Source: an uncultured Clostridia bacterium (GTDB taxonomy: Bacteria > Bacillota > Clostridia > Christensenellales > Borkfalkiaceae). From it: a stretch of 47,134 bases of DNA. The translations under genes and the position numbers were made by a program. This document shows, in pieces, positions 24,403-34,635 of this stretch; the stretch's first letter is position 1; each line of letters opens with the position of its first letter. Under the pieces are notes generated by a model, which was given only the letters and a program-made list of their open reading frames with translations, had not been told where the DNA came from and did not search any database. The stretch spans positions 1 to 47,134 of the forward strand of contig CAJGDO010000009.1 in NCBI GenBank assembly GCA_904502225.1, given 5' to 3'.

Positions 24403-24413
24403 GGAGAAGACTA

Positions 24414-25388
24414 ATGGACTCTAATGTAAATGTTGAAATCAATCTCTCTTCAAAACAAGACAAGGTTTTGAAGAGAGAAACAAAACGTAAGATATTCTTT
24501 GCTTGTGCGGTGGCATTCCCACTTTTCCACTTTGCATTGTTCTACGTTTATGTTAACTTTGAAATGATAATGATGTCATTTAAGTCATACGAAGTGGCTA
24601 CAAATGGCATCGGTATTGTTGAAAAATGGGTTGGATTTGATAACTTCAGACACGTGTTCGACGTTCTCTTCCATCCTGAAAACCACTATAACCCGCTCGT
24701 TTATGCAAACATGGTTAAAGCGATTAAAAACATGTTCCCACAAACCTTTGCGTTCTTTGGTATGACAATGTTGTTCTTACCATGTGGTATCTTATTCGCT
24801 TTCTATGTATATAAGAACTATCCACTAGCAGGCTTGTTCAGAGTTGTGTTATACTTACCAAACATCGTATCAAGTATCGTTATGACTATGATGTTTAACC
24901 TTATTTTCAGTGAAATCTTCCATATTCAAATGGGCTTTATTCACTTGGTATTGTATAACTTCATAATGGGCTTTGGTTTGAACGTTGTTATGTACACCAG
25001 TGCAATGTGTGGTATTGATACTTCAATACCTGAATCTTGTGAACTTGACGGTGCGTCAACTATTAAGGAATTCTGGTTTGTCACAATTCCTATGATATTC
25101 CCAACCATTGTCACGTTCTTGGTAATGTCACTTGCCGGAATCTTTGGTCAATCAGCACACTTGTTTACGTTCTATGGTGAAACTGCTGCGGACGAAGGTT
25201 TCTTAACAATTGGTTATTTTATGTATATTAACCAAATCAAGTCAGATATTATTAAACCAAATGAACACTTTGTATCAATGAGCTATCCACAACTTTCATC
25301 AATGGGCTTAATGTTCACGTTAATTGTTGTTCCATTAACGTTAACTGCTCGTAGATTGCTTGAAAAGTATGGTCCAAGTGAAAACTAA
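24414..25388 (+). CDS. Sugar ABC transporter permease 1 (MalF/UgpA type)
   Basis: 324 residues from ATG 24414 (MDSNVNVEINLSSKQ), with AAGGAGAA overlapping the upstream stop codon; an in-frame ATG at 24381 lies inside the previous gene. Six membrane helices and an EAA loop ESCELDGASTIKEFWFVTIP at ~residues 205-225 identify a binding-protein-dependent sugar permease. It pairs with the next gene. No ATPase gene is present in the locus, so a shared MsiK-type ATPase elsewhere in the genome probably powers it. Confidence 0.9.
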   Translation: MDSNVNVEINLSSKQDKVLKRETKRKIFFACAVAFPLFHFALFYVYVNFEMIMMSFKSYEVATNGIGIVEKWVGFDNFRHVFDVLFHPENHYNPLVYANMVKAIKNMFPQTFAFFGMTMLFLPCGILFAFYVYKNYPLAGLFRVVLYLPNIVSSIVMTMMFNLIFSEIFHIQMGFIHLVLYNFIMGFGLNVVMYTSAMCGIDTSIPESCELDGASTIKEFWFVTIPMIFPTIVTFLVMSLAGIFGQSAHLFTFYGETAADEGFLTIGYFMYINQIKSDIIKPNEHFVSMSYPQLSSMGLMFTLIVVPLTLTARRLLEKYGPSEN

Positions 25389-25405
25389 AAAGGGGGTTAT
25401 AAAAA

Positions 25406-26428
25406 ATGGCTACAGAACTTAAAATTACTAAAAGAATGTTAAAGAAAAAAGTTAGAATAACCCCTTATGCAATTATATGTGGTATTGTATTGCTTGCATA
25501 TTCATTCGTATTGTTCTATCCATTATACTTCGGATTATTGAACTCTATGAAAAGTATGTTCCAATTCTCTAAAGACCCTGTTGGTCTTCCAGATTTTGAA
25601 ATGTTCAACTTGCCTGACTATAGATATCAAATGCAAGATGGAACCTACTTAAAGAGTATCTTTGCAAACTACATAATAGTTTTAGAAAAACTCGATTACA
25701 CCATCACAACTTCTTACTATACAGGTCTTTTCACAAAGGTTGAAGCAACTGGTGGTTTTAACTCGATTCAATTGCAAATACCAGGCTATAGCCTAATCTT
25801 GTTGTTCTTATGGAACACTATTTGGACAACGCTTGCATCAGCACTTCTCCCAACTTTCTGGGCAGCAGTTCTTGGTTATGTTTGTGCTAAATACAAATAT
25901 AAGTTCGCAGGCTTTATCTATGGTATAGTTATCTTTAGAATCTCTTGTCCTATCATCGGTGGTGGTTCATCAATGCTTGCAATGCAAAGGGCATTCGGAT
26001 TCTATGATGATATGTTTGGTTATATATTCCACCATTCAAACGGCTTATCAATGTTCTTCTTGATTTTGTTTGCATATTTCCAAGGCTTACCAGATTCATA
26101 TATGGAAGCAGCAGAAATTGACGGTGCATCACAATTAAGAATATTGTTTACAATCGCACTTCCACTTGCAGGAACAGTTGTTTCAGCATCATACGTTGTT
26201 TCGATTGTACAAGGCTGGAACGATTATAGTACACCACTTATGTACTTACCATCATTCCCAACCATCGCATACGGCTTGTTTGAATTTAAGAGGAAAAAAG
26301 GCCAATATGCATACGGCCCAATCGCCGTTGCATCATCTATGTACTTGGCAATCCCAGCATTTATCTTCTTCGTAGCATTCAGAAAGAAGTTAATGGGCAA
26401 CTTGTCAGTAGGTGGCATCAAAGGTTAA
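25406..26428 (+). CDS. Sugar ABC transporter permease 2 (MalG/UgpE type)
   Basis: 340 residues. EAA loop EAAEIDGASQLRILFTIALP at ~residues 235-255 and the C-terminal GNLSVGGIKG typical of MalG-type permeases (GLTAGAVKG). The first extracytoplasmic loop (~45-125) is enlarged by about 50-60 residues, relative to the usual CUT1 permease, with many Tyr/Asp; it may contact the oversized receptor. Ribosome binding site AGGGGG. Separated by 90 bp with a large hairpin from the exoprotein genes. Confidence 0.9.
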   Translation: MATELKITKRMLKKKVRITPYAIICGIVLLAYSFVLFYPLYFGLLNSMKSMFQFSKDPVGLPDFEMFNLPDYRYQMQDGTYLKSIFANYIIVLEKLDYTITTSYYTGLFTKVEATGGFNSIQLQIPGYSLILLFLWNTIWTTLASALLPTFWAAVLGYVCAKYKYKFAGFIYGIVIFRISCPIIGGGSSMLAMQRAFGFYDDMFGYIFHHSNGLSMFFLILFAYFQGLPDSYMEAAEIDGASQLRILFTIALPLAGTVVSASYVVSIVQGWNDYSTPLMYLPSFPTIAYGLFEFKRKKGQYAYGPIAVASSMYLAIPAFIFFVAFRKKLMGNLSVGGIKG

Positions 26429-26446
26429 TATTTTTTGGCAACTTAT

Positions 26447-26494
26447 AAAGAAGGCCACCCTATAATATATATAATGTATAGGGCGACCTTCTTT
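26447..26494 (+). terminator. Large hairpin between permease 2 and exoprotein genes
   Basis: Imperfect 18-bp stem (AAAGAAGGxxxCCCTATA, 26447-26464, with 26477-26494), 12-nt AT loop, ending in CTTCTTTT. It can act as a partial terminator or an mRNA-processing/stability element. No clear new promoter follows before 26519, so downstream genes probably depend on read-through. Confidence 0.65.
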
Positions 26495-26518
26495 TAGACG
26501 AATAAAGGAGATAATTAG

Positions 26519-29500
26519 ATGAATTTAAAATTAAAAAGAATTGCACTTGCAGTTCTCGGAATTTTACTTACAGTGTCAATAGCAATGTCTCTTTTCTTTT
26601 ACAACAACACGTCTAAACTAATTGTTAGTGCAGACATTGTTGAAAAAGAAGATATTTTGCAAGACACTTCATATGCGGTCAACCAAAAGAAAACTTTCCC
26701 ATTATCAGTTGATGTTGATGGTGCAGTTGCCTCTAATGGTGTTGTCGTTTATCCAAACGGCACTGCGTATGCTGTTAACGAAACTCCGCTTGTTCTTGAC
26801 GTTGTTGGTGAATATACTATCAAGTATTTTACCGGCAGTTTAACTGTTTATGACAAATTCTTTGTCACAGATAAACTTTATAGTCTTTCTGACAATTCAG
26901 AAGGAAACGTTATTAAAGAATACGTCCAAGAAGCAATGGATAACCCAGCGACTGAAGGGGATTATTACCTTAATACAGATTCTGACGTGACCGTTGCAAG
27001 AGGTATCTATGGTTATAAAAATGACCCAACAAAAGGTACCAAAGGTTATGGCAGGTCAACTTATGGTGATGGCCTTATCGTTAAAATGAAACAAGGTGTT
27101 AAGTTTAGTTATGCTGAACCTATCAACTTAAATGAAACGAGTGAAGACGGACTTTCTAACATTATGTCTTTCTCATTAATGGCTGTTCACTACTATGGTA
27201 AAGATGGTCTCCATTATAGTTTACCAGAAGCGGGATTAGACGGAGCATATAAAAACATCGTGCAACACGCATACATAACGCTTACTGACGCTTATGACCC
27301 AAATAAATACGTTCAAGTATTGTTAATGCATACTGATTCTCTTTATGCAAGGGCATCTACTAACGACATGTCATCAAAAGCACTTTCTGTTGGTAATTCA
27401 AGAGCAGCAAGCGCAACTGTTCGTGAAGTTTACTATGGCTCAAAAAGGTCAATCGTATGGGAAAACTCATATGGCTCTAGTTGTGGTGTTAAGTCTAATA
27501 TCAAGGGCTATAATGCAAAAATCCATTTAAGATACGATAATGAAAAGGGCATTTTATATTGGGGTGCTGAAAGAAATGCAGATATTAGAGGTGGTACAAC
27601 AGTTTATACTGACACCAAGAATATCGACCACAATATTATTATGGACTTGAAAGACCCAGCAATCACTGGTGGTGCAAGTTTCTCTGGTTTTACCACAGGT
27701 GAAGTTTACGTTTCAGTTCATTTTGCAGATGCATACATTAACGAAGCAGCAAGAATGGATATTTATAGTATCGGTAATAAAAACGCTAGAGAAATCATCA
27801 CTGAATCTGGCAACGTTTATTCTGATACAAAAGCACCTGTTATCAAAGTTGACGCAAACCCAACCGTAAACAACGGTGTTTACGCAAAAGCAGGTGTAGG
27901 CCAAACTTTCACTATCCCAAGTGCAACGGCAACCGACGTCAATATGAGTGGCGACGTTAGCGTTAACGTTTACCGTGGCTACACAACAAACAACGTTTCA
28001 GCTGTTAAAGTTGTAAACGGCAAGTTTGCTATTGAAAAGGAAGACGTTTACTATATTGTTTACACGGCACGTGATTCTTACGGCAACGTTAGTGAAGAAG
28101 TGTTTAAGGTTTATGCTCTTGCTAACAAAGATAACATTATCTTTGATGATAGCCAAAGAGTTCCAAACGGAACAAAGATTATGACTGAAACGCTACTTCC
28201 ACTTGGCGAAAAGGTTTCAACCTTAAACAATTATGAAGACTTAAAGGTAAAAATAGAATTTATTTCTGATAGAGAATCATTTGTTTATGCAGACCTTAAA
28301 AACGGTCAAGAAATCGATGAATTCTGGGCAAATGACCATTATTTTACAACGACATATCAAGGAACATACACTGTTCGTTTCACTTGCTCTGACAACGCAA
28401 CGTCACGTGTTATCGAATATAATTTCACAACTGTACCAAGTGACGTAATTTCATTTGCACAAAAACCTTTCATTGAAAGATACTTGATTAAGGATGCAAC
28501 ATATTCTTTCCAAACTGTTGATGCAATCCAATATGTCAACGGTATGCCTGAAGTTGCAGAGGATAAAGCAGACCTTTCAATTTCATTTGACGGTGGTGCT
28601 TTCACGCCAATCGCTGATATTAACAATGTTAAAATCACTGGTTCAAACACTGCACAATTAAAGGCTACATATAACGGATATAGCGTTTTAAGTGACGTTG
28701 CTATCATTAGAGACGTTAACTTTGCTGCTGCATTGAACTATGCGGAAACTGGCGACCCAGATGAAGAAGCATACCTTGACGGTGGAAAATACTTCTACTA
28801 TGAAGACGGTGCTTTTGCAGTACAAGACAGTTCAGATTTAGTTTATATTTCAAGAAATAACGCAAAATCAAATACTCTTAAATTTATCAATATGTTAAGT
28901 ATGGTTGATTTCAGCCTTGAGTACACGATTAAAGATTCTTATGCAAACTTTGAACAAATCAGCTTTATCTTTACTGACCCATACCAAACAGAAAACGTAT
29001 TCAAACTTGCTCTTTATAAGAAAGCAGGTGCACCATACTTCTCAATCAATGGTGAAGAAGTTAAGTTGACTGGTGCTTTTGCAAGTGCATCAGCAAAGAG
29101 TGTTAAGTATAATGCAAAATCTGGCGTATTATCATTCTCTGGTGCTCCAGAAAAAACAACATATATCCCTGAAATTTCTTTCTCATCTCCATTTGTATAT
29201 TTGGATATCGTGATTGAAGGTATTACAGGTGAGGCTGGTGTTCTTATTAAGGACATTAACGGCCAAAGAATGAAAACAGAGTTAGAAGATAGTAAAGCAC
29301 CAACAATCATTTCGCCTCTCTTGATGGGTATTTATGGTATTGGTGACGTTGTGACCTTGCCAGCAGTTATGTTTGCAGACGTTTTATCAGGCGTACAATA
29401 TGACACTGTTTTAACAAGCTTTATTTATGAAAGAAAAACAACCCAAACATCTATTGATGGAGTTTTATTAGATGGTTATGAGAATAGTTCAAGACAAGAC

Positions 29501-29896
29501 TATCAAGTTGTGATAGGCGACCTTGGCGAATATCGTTATAACTATGAAGCATACGATGCATTTGGCAATAGAATTAAGAACTATATGATTGTTAATGCTA
29601 TTGATAAAGATGCTCCAACAATTCAATTTAAGGGTCAAATTAAAGAAGACGTTGTTGTTAAAATTAAAGTTGGAACAACAATTAAACTCAACTACACACT
29701 TTCAGACAACATTACAGAAACTGAACGTTTAACCTCAACGCTTATGGTAAGAGATTGCAAGAATTCTATTATTCGCCCAATCAACACCAAGTCAATCAAG
29801 TTTGATACGGTTGGTCAATTTGAAGTTTCTGTTGTATGTCAAGACCTAGCAGGCAATGTCACAATTAAGTCGTTTGACGTAATTGTTTCAGCGTAA
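26519..29896 (+). CDS. Giant exported multidomain Ig-like protein
   Basis: 1125 residues. N-terminal membrane/signal segment (IALAVLGILLTVSIAMSLFF, ~7-27) without a clear cleavage or lipid motif, so it may stay membrane-anchored. Residues ~70-115 form a small beta domain ending EYTIKYFTGSLTVYDKFF. The ~120-430 region is a large beta-sandwich, possibly concanavalin/LamG-like (DGLIVKMKQGVKFSY, YDNEKGILYW). At least three HYR/cadherin-like modules follow, each starting DxKAP or DKDAP (DTKAPVIKVDANPTV ~440, DSKAPTIISPLLMG ~924, DKDAPTIQFKGQIK ~1030) and ending GNxx. No catalytic motif is recognised. It is likely a surface glycan-binding or scaffold protein working with the importer. RBS AAAGGAG. 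Confidence 0.75.
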   Translation: MNLKLKRIALAVLGILLTVSIAMSLFFYNNTSKLIVSADIVEKEDILQDTSYAVNQKKTFPLSVDVDGAVASNGVVVYPNGTAYAVNETPLVLDVVGEYTIKYFTGSLTVYDKFFVTDKLYSLSDNSEGNVIKEYVQEAMDNPATEGDYYLNTDSDVTVARGIYGYKNDPTKGTKGYGRSTYGDGLIVKMKQGVKFSYAEPINLNETSEDGLSNIMSFSLMAVHYYGKDGLHYSLPEAGLDGAYKNIVQHAYITLTDAYDPNKYVQVLLMHTDSLYARASTNDMSSKALSVGNSRAASATVREVYYGSKRSIVWENSYGSSCGVKSNIKGYNAKIHLRYDNEKGILYWGAERNADIRGGTTVYTDTKNIDHNIIMDLKDPAITGGASFSGFTTGEVYVSVHFADAYINEAARMDIYSIGNKNAREIITESGNVYSDTKAPVIKVDANPTVNNGVYAKAGVGQTFTIPSATATDVNMSGDVSVNVYRGYTTNNVSAVKVVNGKFAIEKEDVYYIVYTARDSYGNVSEEVFKVYALANKDNIIFDDSQRVPNGTKIMTETLLPLGEKVSTLNNYEDLKVKIEFISDRESFVYADLKNGQEIDEFWANDHYFTTTYQGTYTVRFTCSDNATSRVIEYNFTTVPSDVISFAQKPFIERYLIKDATYSFQTVDAIQYVNGMPEVAEDKADLSISFDGGAFTPIADINNVKITGSNTAQLKATYNGYSVLSDVAIIRDVNFAAALNYAETGDPDEEAYLDGGKYFYYEDGAFAVQDSSDLVYISRNNAKSNTLKFINMLSMVDFSLEYTIKDSYANFEQISFIFTDPYQTENVFKLALYKKAGAPYFSINGEEVKLTGAFASASAKSVKYNAKSGVLSFSGAPEKTTYIPEISFSSPFVYLDIVIEGITGEAGVLIKDINGQRMKTELEDSKAPTIISPLLMGIYGIGDVVTLPAVMFADVLSGVQYDTVLTSFIYERKTTQTSIDGVLLDGYENSSRQDYQVVIGDLGEYRYNYEAYDAFGNRIKNYMIVNAIDKDAPTIQFKGQIKEDVVVKIKVGTTIKLNYTLSDNITETERLTSTLMVRDCKNSIIRPINTKSIKFDTVGQFEVSVVCQDLAGNVTIKSFDVIVSA

Positions 29897-29910
29897 GGAG
29901 GAAATAAAAT

Positions 29911-32058
29911 ATGAAAAAATTGTTTAATTTATTTATTTCTTTATCATTGGCGTTTATTTCATTGTTCAGTTTTTCAGCTACAAGCATAGTTCTTGCGGAT
30001 GATGAAGAAACTGGTGGTTTGACTGTTGCAGATAGAATTTATTTTACTGATGGTGTGCATCAATTAATTGCAAATCCTGTTGAAACTGAAGATTATATCG
30101 TTAAAAACGGCAGTTTTGAATATCAAATCGTTCTTCCAGCGATTCAAACGGCGATTGAAACAAAAGCTTATTCTGAATTTACTGTTTTGCTTAAGAGGGC
30201 AATTGGAAACGTTCCTGTTTCTCTTGTGTTTGATAGTGCTATTACTGAATTTAAGCCTACAGATAAATATATTTCTATCGGCCAAACAAAATTATTGGAC
30301 CCAGAATTTGCAAACGTTGAATACGATGCTGACCAGTTGGCTAAAAACGGTGTTAGAATAAAAACTGTTGGAAAATCAATCTTCCTCATCGGTGGTGTTG
30401 ATAATGGTATCCTAAATGCAGTTTATACTTTCTTTAATCTTGCTTTCAATTACGAACAATTCACAAAGAACTGTTTAGTAATTGATACAAATGTCAAAAA
30501 TCTAAAACTTATTGATTTTGACGTTGTAGATTTGCCAGATATCGAGTATAATACGGCAACTTATGGCCCAACTCAATCATATACCACACCTGTAGAAGCA
30601 GACTATATGGCGTTGAAACAAGATGGAATTACTCGTGATGACATTGCAAAAGAAATTTCTATGTCAAAAGAGCGTTTAAAATTCTACGGGCAAACAAACC
30701 ACTATTTGTTGAACCTTGTTTCTGGTAAGTTTGGTACACAAACTTCTGGTTCGAACCACGCAACAATGGTTGTTTACTCTGAACCAAACAAAAAGGCTCC
30801 AGGCAATGAAAACATTGAAATTAAACACGATAAGTGGTATGCTGGTGGTAATAAGCAACTTTGCTTTACCTGCCACGGTGACAAAGAAGAAATAGTTAAT
30901 ATGCAAAGATTTGGTGCTAACTATTTTATTTCACTTATGAAAAAGAACCCTGTTTCTAAATATCCAGGTGCAGAATATTATCCATTTAACAACCAAGACG
31001 GTGGCGGATACTGTGAATGTGAACATTGCCAAGCGTCTATGGCTGAATTCAATGGTACATATGCAGGTGCAAATATTTTATTCGTTAACGATATGTGCGA
31101 TATGATTAAAGAAGAAATGGAAAAGTCGCTTAACGATGGTGATGATAGCAATGACGATTGGGTAAGACCAAACTTCAAAATCATGCTTTCAGCATACGAT
31201 AGAACAAAGTTTGCTCCTGCTGAATATAATGAAGAATTAGGTAAATATGTCACACTTAATGGTTTAGAAATTCACGAGAACATTTATTATACAACTACTG
31301 CATATCCATTTGGACGTTATGAATTGTATGATGAAAGAACGATGAATCTTGTAGCAAGTGTTCAAGCGTGGGGTGATATACTTACGAACTTTGGTATTTG
31401 GGACTATGCTAACAACTATCAAGCAAGTGGCGTATTTATGGACTGCTTAAATGGTTTTAGTTCTGAAAAAGCACAACACATGGCTGCACTTAACGTTAAG
31501 TGGAGAACAACCGAGGTTGCTTCTGGTAAAGAAGTTGTATCATCATGGTTCAACTTGACCTATTATATAATCGGTCAACAATGCTGGAATTCAGTTTATG
31601 ATGCTGAAGAATTAATTGATAAATTCTTTGATGCATATTATGGCCCAGCAGCTGATACAATGAAGGCACTTTACTATAACCAAAGAACCTTCTTTATGCA
31701 CCAACAAGAACAATACTACATTAAAAAGAATAACTCAATCTTGGGTGTTGGTTATACTGGTTGGACAGCAACCGACTTCCCATATGATACAATTAAGGGT
31801 TGGATGGCTCAAATCGACCAAGCAATAAGAGATATTGAACCATATAAAGCGGTTGATATGGATATTTACCAAACATACCTTGATAGAGTTGATATCGAAT
31901 ATTTACAATTTGTATATTTGGTATATAATTATCACAAATCTGCACAACCTTATACGTTAGAAGAGAGAACAGAATTTATTGACAGAGCATTAAGAGTTGT
32001 TGATAGGTTCAAGGCAAGCATTATAACCAAAGAAGAAATGATTAAGTGGGCTGGTTAA
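29911..32058 (+). CDS. Secreted DUF4838-family, glycoside-hydrolase-like protein
   Basis: 715 residues with a signal peptide (core FISLSLAFISLFSFSA, cleavage near LADD). Residues ~55-170 form a small alpha/beta domain like the N-terminal GH20b/GH67-type accessory domain (KYISIGQTKLL ... IFLIGGVDNGILNAVYTF). From ~190 the protein matches the DUF4838 pattern, with the Cys-containing segments LCFTCHGDKEEIV (~310) and GGGYCECEHCQ (~365) and a C-terminal helical part (DAYYGPAADTMKALYYNQRTFF). DUF4838 proteins are related by fold to GH20/67/115-type barrels, but their activities are largely undefined. It is the only hydrolase-like gene in the cluster and so the best candidate for processing the imported glycan. 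RBS AAGGAGG. Confidence 0.8.
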   Translation: MKKLFNLFISLSLAFISLFSFSATSIVLADDEETGGLTVADRIYFTDGVHQLIANPVETEDYIVKNGSFEYQIVLPAIQTAIETKAYSEFTVLLKRAIGNVPVSLVFDSAITEFKPTDKYISIGQTKLLDPEFANVEYDADQLAKNGVRIKTVGKSIFLIGGVDNGILNAVYTFFNLAFNYEQFTKNCLVIDTNVKNLKLIDFDVVDLPDIEYNTATYGPTQSYTTPVEADYMALKQDGITRDDIAKEISMSKERLKFYGQTNHYLLNLVSGKFGTQTSGSNHATMVVYSEPNKKAPGNENIEIKHDKWYAGGNKQLCFTCHGDKEEIVNMQRFGANYFISLMKKNPVSKYPGAEYYPFNNQDGGGYCECEHCQASMAEFNGTYAGANILFVNDMCDMIKEEMEKSLNDGDDSNDDWVRPNFKIMLSAYDRTKFAPAEYNEELGKYVTLNGLEIHENIYYTTTAYPFGRYELYDERTMNLVASVQAWGDILTNFGIWDYANNYQASGVFMDCLNGFSSEKAQHMAALNVKWRTTEVASGKEVVSSWFNLTYYIIGQQCWNSVYDAEELIDKFFDAYYGPAADTMKALYYNQRTFFMHQQEQYYIKKNNSILGVGYTGWTATDFPYDTIKGWMAQIDQAIRDIEPYKAVDMDIYQTYLDRVDIEYLQFVYLVYNYHKSAQPYTLEERTEFIDRALRVVDRFKASIITKEEMIKWAG

Positions 32059-32083
32059 TAGCTAGGAGAAAGCGAGGTAAATT

Positions 32084-34552
32084 ATGAAAAATTTTAAGAG
32101 AATAATTAAATCAAGTTTCGCAATAGTCTTGGCGTTAATAATGCTCTTCGGCGTTGCATGTAAAAAGAATGATTCAGGTGACTTGGATGTTTCTCCAAGA
32201 CCACCTGAAGAAAAATCAATTTATTTCAACCAAAAGAATTTAGCGATGTCTGTTGGTGACATAAGTACACTTGTTGTATTAGGTTCACTTGATGGCGAAG
32301 GTCAAACGTTGATTTATACAAGTGCTGACCCAAGCGTCGCAACAGTAAGCAGTAATGGTAAGGTTGAAGCGATTGATGAAGGAACAACAAAGATTATCGC
32401 AAGTTATGGTAATCTTACGGCAGAATGTCCTGTCACAGTTGACTATGTCTATGGCGAACTTCCTACAATATCAACAAGCTTTGTTGAAAACTCAATGTTC
32501 AACATTGTTAAAGATGATACTTATAAGTTCGAACCAAAGATTAAATATCGCAATAGAATTTACGAAGATGGAACGTTTACTTATGAAATGTCAAATCCAA
32601 ACGTTGTTGAAATCAGTGCAGACGGAACGGCTCAAGCATTAGCAAGTGGTCAAACTGAAATTACCATTAAGGGTAGTTGGAGAGCGTTTGATAATGAAAG
32701 TTATCCATCAATCAAAACTGTTGTGACAATTAAGGTTGTTGACGACGTTAAAATTGAAGTTGAAAACATCCAAACTGACTTCGTTGAATTGTACACTCTT
32801 GCACAATTTAACGGTCAAAATTATCAAAACCAAGTAAGTTTTGTTCCTACTGTTAAGATTAATGGTGTAGAACAACCATCAACAATAGCAGACATTACTG
32901 TTGCTAACACAGATATTGCAGTATATCAAAGTGGTAAGATTGTTGGTAAAGCATTTGGTTCTACAACCGTTGATATTGAAGTTGGCGAAGGTCAAGACAA
33001 ATACGTTAAACAATACGTCATTAACGTTTTAAGACCACAAGCAAAACTTAACAAAGTTGCAAACTTCTTCTCATCATATAAAGGAACTCTCCGTGATGAA
33101 ACTAAATCTTATACTGAATTAACGCTTGCTCAATTTATTTATGGCGAAGCAACTGAAAAAGATATTGTTGACGCAACTGTTGACGGTAAGCCATTACAAG
33201 TTGTTGATAACAAAGTTTTAGGCATCACTGGCACAGATAGTCAAACATATAACGTGACTGTAAGTGTTGGTTCTGCAACTGAAATCTATAACGTAGATTT
33301 AGTTGTTTATGGTGTATATATCTATTCATTAGCAGACTTTGACGTATTCGTTAGAGGCGAAGATAATAGACAACTTGATTGCTATGTTGAACTTGCAAGA
33401 GATTTAGATGCAAATAATTTGATTTTAAGAAATCACTTCTATGACAATCCAGACTCATTGTATAAACCAACAGTTAGCAAGAACTATGAAGATGAAATCA
33501 AAGGTTTCACCGGCACGTTCGATGGTAAAGGTCACTCAATCAAAAACCTTACAACAGGCGAATTTGGTTTAATGTGCGTTACCTATCACGCAACTATTAA
33601 AAACGTTGCTTTTGAAAACGTTAACATTAACGGCGGTGGCTTATTTGCTGAAAACGTTATGTTTACTGACTTTGAAAACGTTTATATCAAAGTTGCAAGC
33701 ATGGCAAAAATCGCTGGTGGTTCAAACGTTATTTCAAAATTTGTTGTTAGCGGCGGTTTCTTCAAAAACATCTTTATAGATGCACAAGCAATTGCTAAAG
33801 ACCAAGAACTTTTACAAGGTGCATTCCTTGCAATTGAAATAGGAACTTTAAGTGCAGCAACACCACTCTTTGAAAACTGCTTTATCCTTTCTGAATTACC
33901 AGCAGGTATAAGCACTCATACATCAACTTGGGGTCAACTTGCTATTGCAGAAAACGTTTACAATGACCCTAATAATAGAAAAGATGCTTTAGATTTCATT
34001 TGGAACAACTATGCATTTGAAGATATGAAGAAAACCATTACTTCAACCTATCAAGAATCATTCCCAGGTTCAGAAGTAACAAGTTCGGCTATTTTAGACG
34101 TTGGCAAACTTCACAGTTTATCAGGTGTTAAAGCATTTGTAAATTATGATTCAGCAAAAGCTGATTCTCAAACTTCAAAACTATTTGCAAGCTTTATTTC
34201 AGATGAACACTGGTCATTGGTTGATGGTTTCCTTGTATGGGGTCCAACAAAGTTAAATGCAGACCCAGGTCAAATCTATCTCAACGTTGGCACAGTTCAA
34301 GGCAACATGGTTAGCGGATTTGATGGAAACCCACTTACCCCAGCAATAGGTTCAACTGTAAAACTTCCTAAATTGGATTGTTTCGGTTATAAGTTTGTTG
34401 GTTGGAAAGATTATCAAACTGGTGAAATTATCAAGGCAAACGCACAAGGCGACTATATAGCGACACCTTCTTACGACGGTAAGGCTATGGAATTTGTTGC
34501 TATTTGGGAAAAGAAACCTGGCATTTCAACAGGTTCAGACGTATGGCTATAA
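32084..34552 (+). CDS. Surface lipoprotein with Big_2 and GLUG-like domains
   Basis: 822 residues. Lipobox FGVAC with Cys25. Residues ~45-125 are a bacterial Ig-like group 2 domain (TSADPSVATVSSNGKVEAID), followed by more Big_2-like modules to ~330. The ~410-650 region is beta-helical with a GLUG-like turn (GTFDGKGHSIKNL, ATIKNVAFENV). The C-terminus has a Listeria-Bacteroides-type repeat (YKFVGWKDYQTGEIIKAN ... EFVAIWEKK). Such architectures are surface ligand-binding proteins, here probably an outer-surface partner of the transporter. Its GLUG region is clearly homologous to that of the next gene. Confidence 0.8.
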   Translation: MKNFKRIIKSSFAIVLALIMLFGVACKKNDSGDLDVSPRPPEEKSIYFNQKNLAMSVGDISTLVVLGSLDGEGQTLIYTSADPSVATVSSNGKVEAIDEGTTKIIASYGNLTAECPVTVDYVYGELPTISTSFVENSMFNIVKDDTYKFEPKIKYRNRIYEDGTFTYEMSNPNVVEISADGTAQALASGQTEITIKGSWRAFDNESYPSIKTVVTIKVVDDVKIEVENIQTDFVELYTLAQFNGQNYQNQVSFVPTVKINGVEQPSTIADITVANTDIAVYQSGKIVGKAFGSTTVDIEVGEGQDKYVKQYVINVLRPQAKLNKVANFFSSYKGTLRDETKSYTELTLAQFIYGEATEKDIVDATVDGKPLQVVDNKVLGITGTDSQTYNVTVSVGSATEIYNVDLVVYGVYIYSLADFDVFVRGEDNRQLDCYVELARDLDANNLILRNHFYDNPDSLYKPTVSKNYEDEIKGFTGTFDGKGHSIKNLTTGEFGLMCVTYHATIKNVAFENVNINGGGLFAENVMFTDFENVYIKVASMAKIAGGSNVISKFVVSGGFFKNIFIDAQAIAKDQELLQGAFLAIEIGTLSAATPLFENCFILSELPAGISTHTSTWGQLAIAENVYNDPNNRKDALDFIWNNYAFEDMKKTITSTYQESFPGSEVTSSAILDVGKLHSLSGVKAFVNYDSAKADSQTSKLFASFISDEHWSLVDGFLVWGPTKLNADPGQIYLNVGTVQGNMVSGFDGNPLTPAIGSTVKLPKLDCFGYKFVGWKDYQTGEIIKANAQGDYIATPSYDGKAMEFVAIWEKKPGISTGSDVWL

Positions 34553-34570
34553 TAGACTTAAAACAAAAAT

Positions 34571-34609
34571 CTCTCTTTCCTTTACCCGACTTTAAGGGTA
34601 AAGGAGAGT
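34571..34609 (+). repeat. Intercistronic hairpin
   Basis: CCTTTACCC (34579-34587) pairs with GGGTAAAGG (34596-34604), extended by CTCT/AGAG across a 4-nt bulge. No T-run follows, so it looks like an mRNA stability or processing element rather than a terminator. Confidence 0.6.
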
Positions 34610-34635
34610 GTAGATAGGTTTTTAGAGGTAATAAT

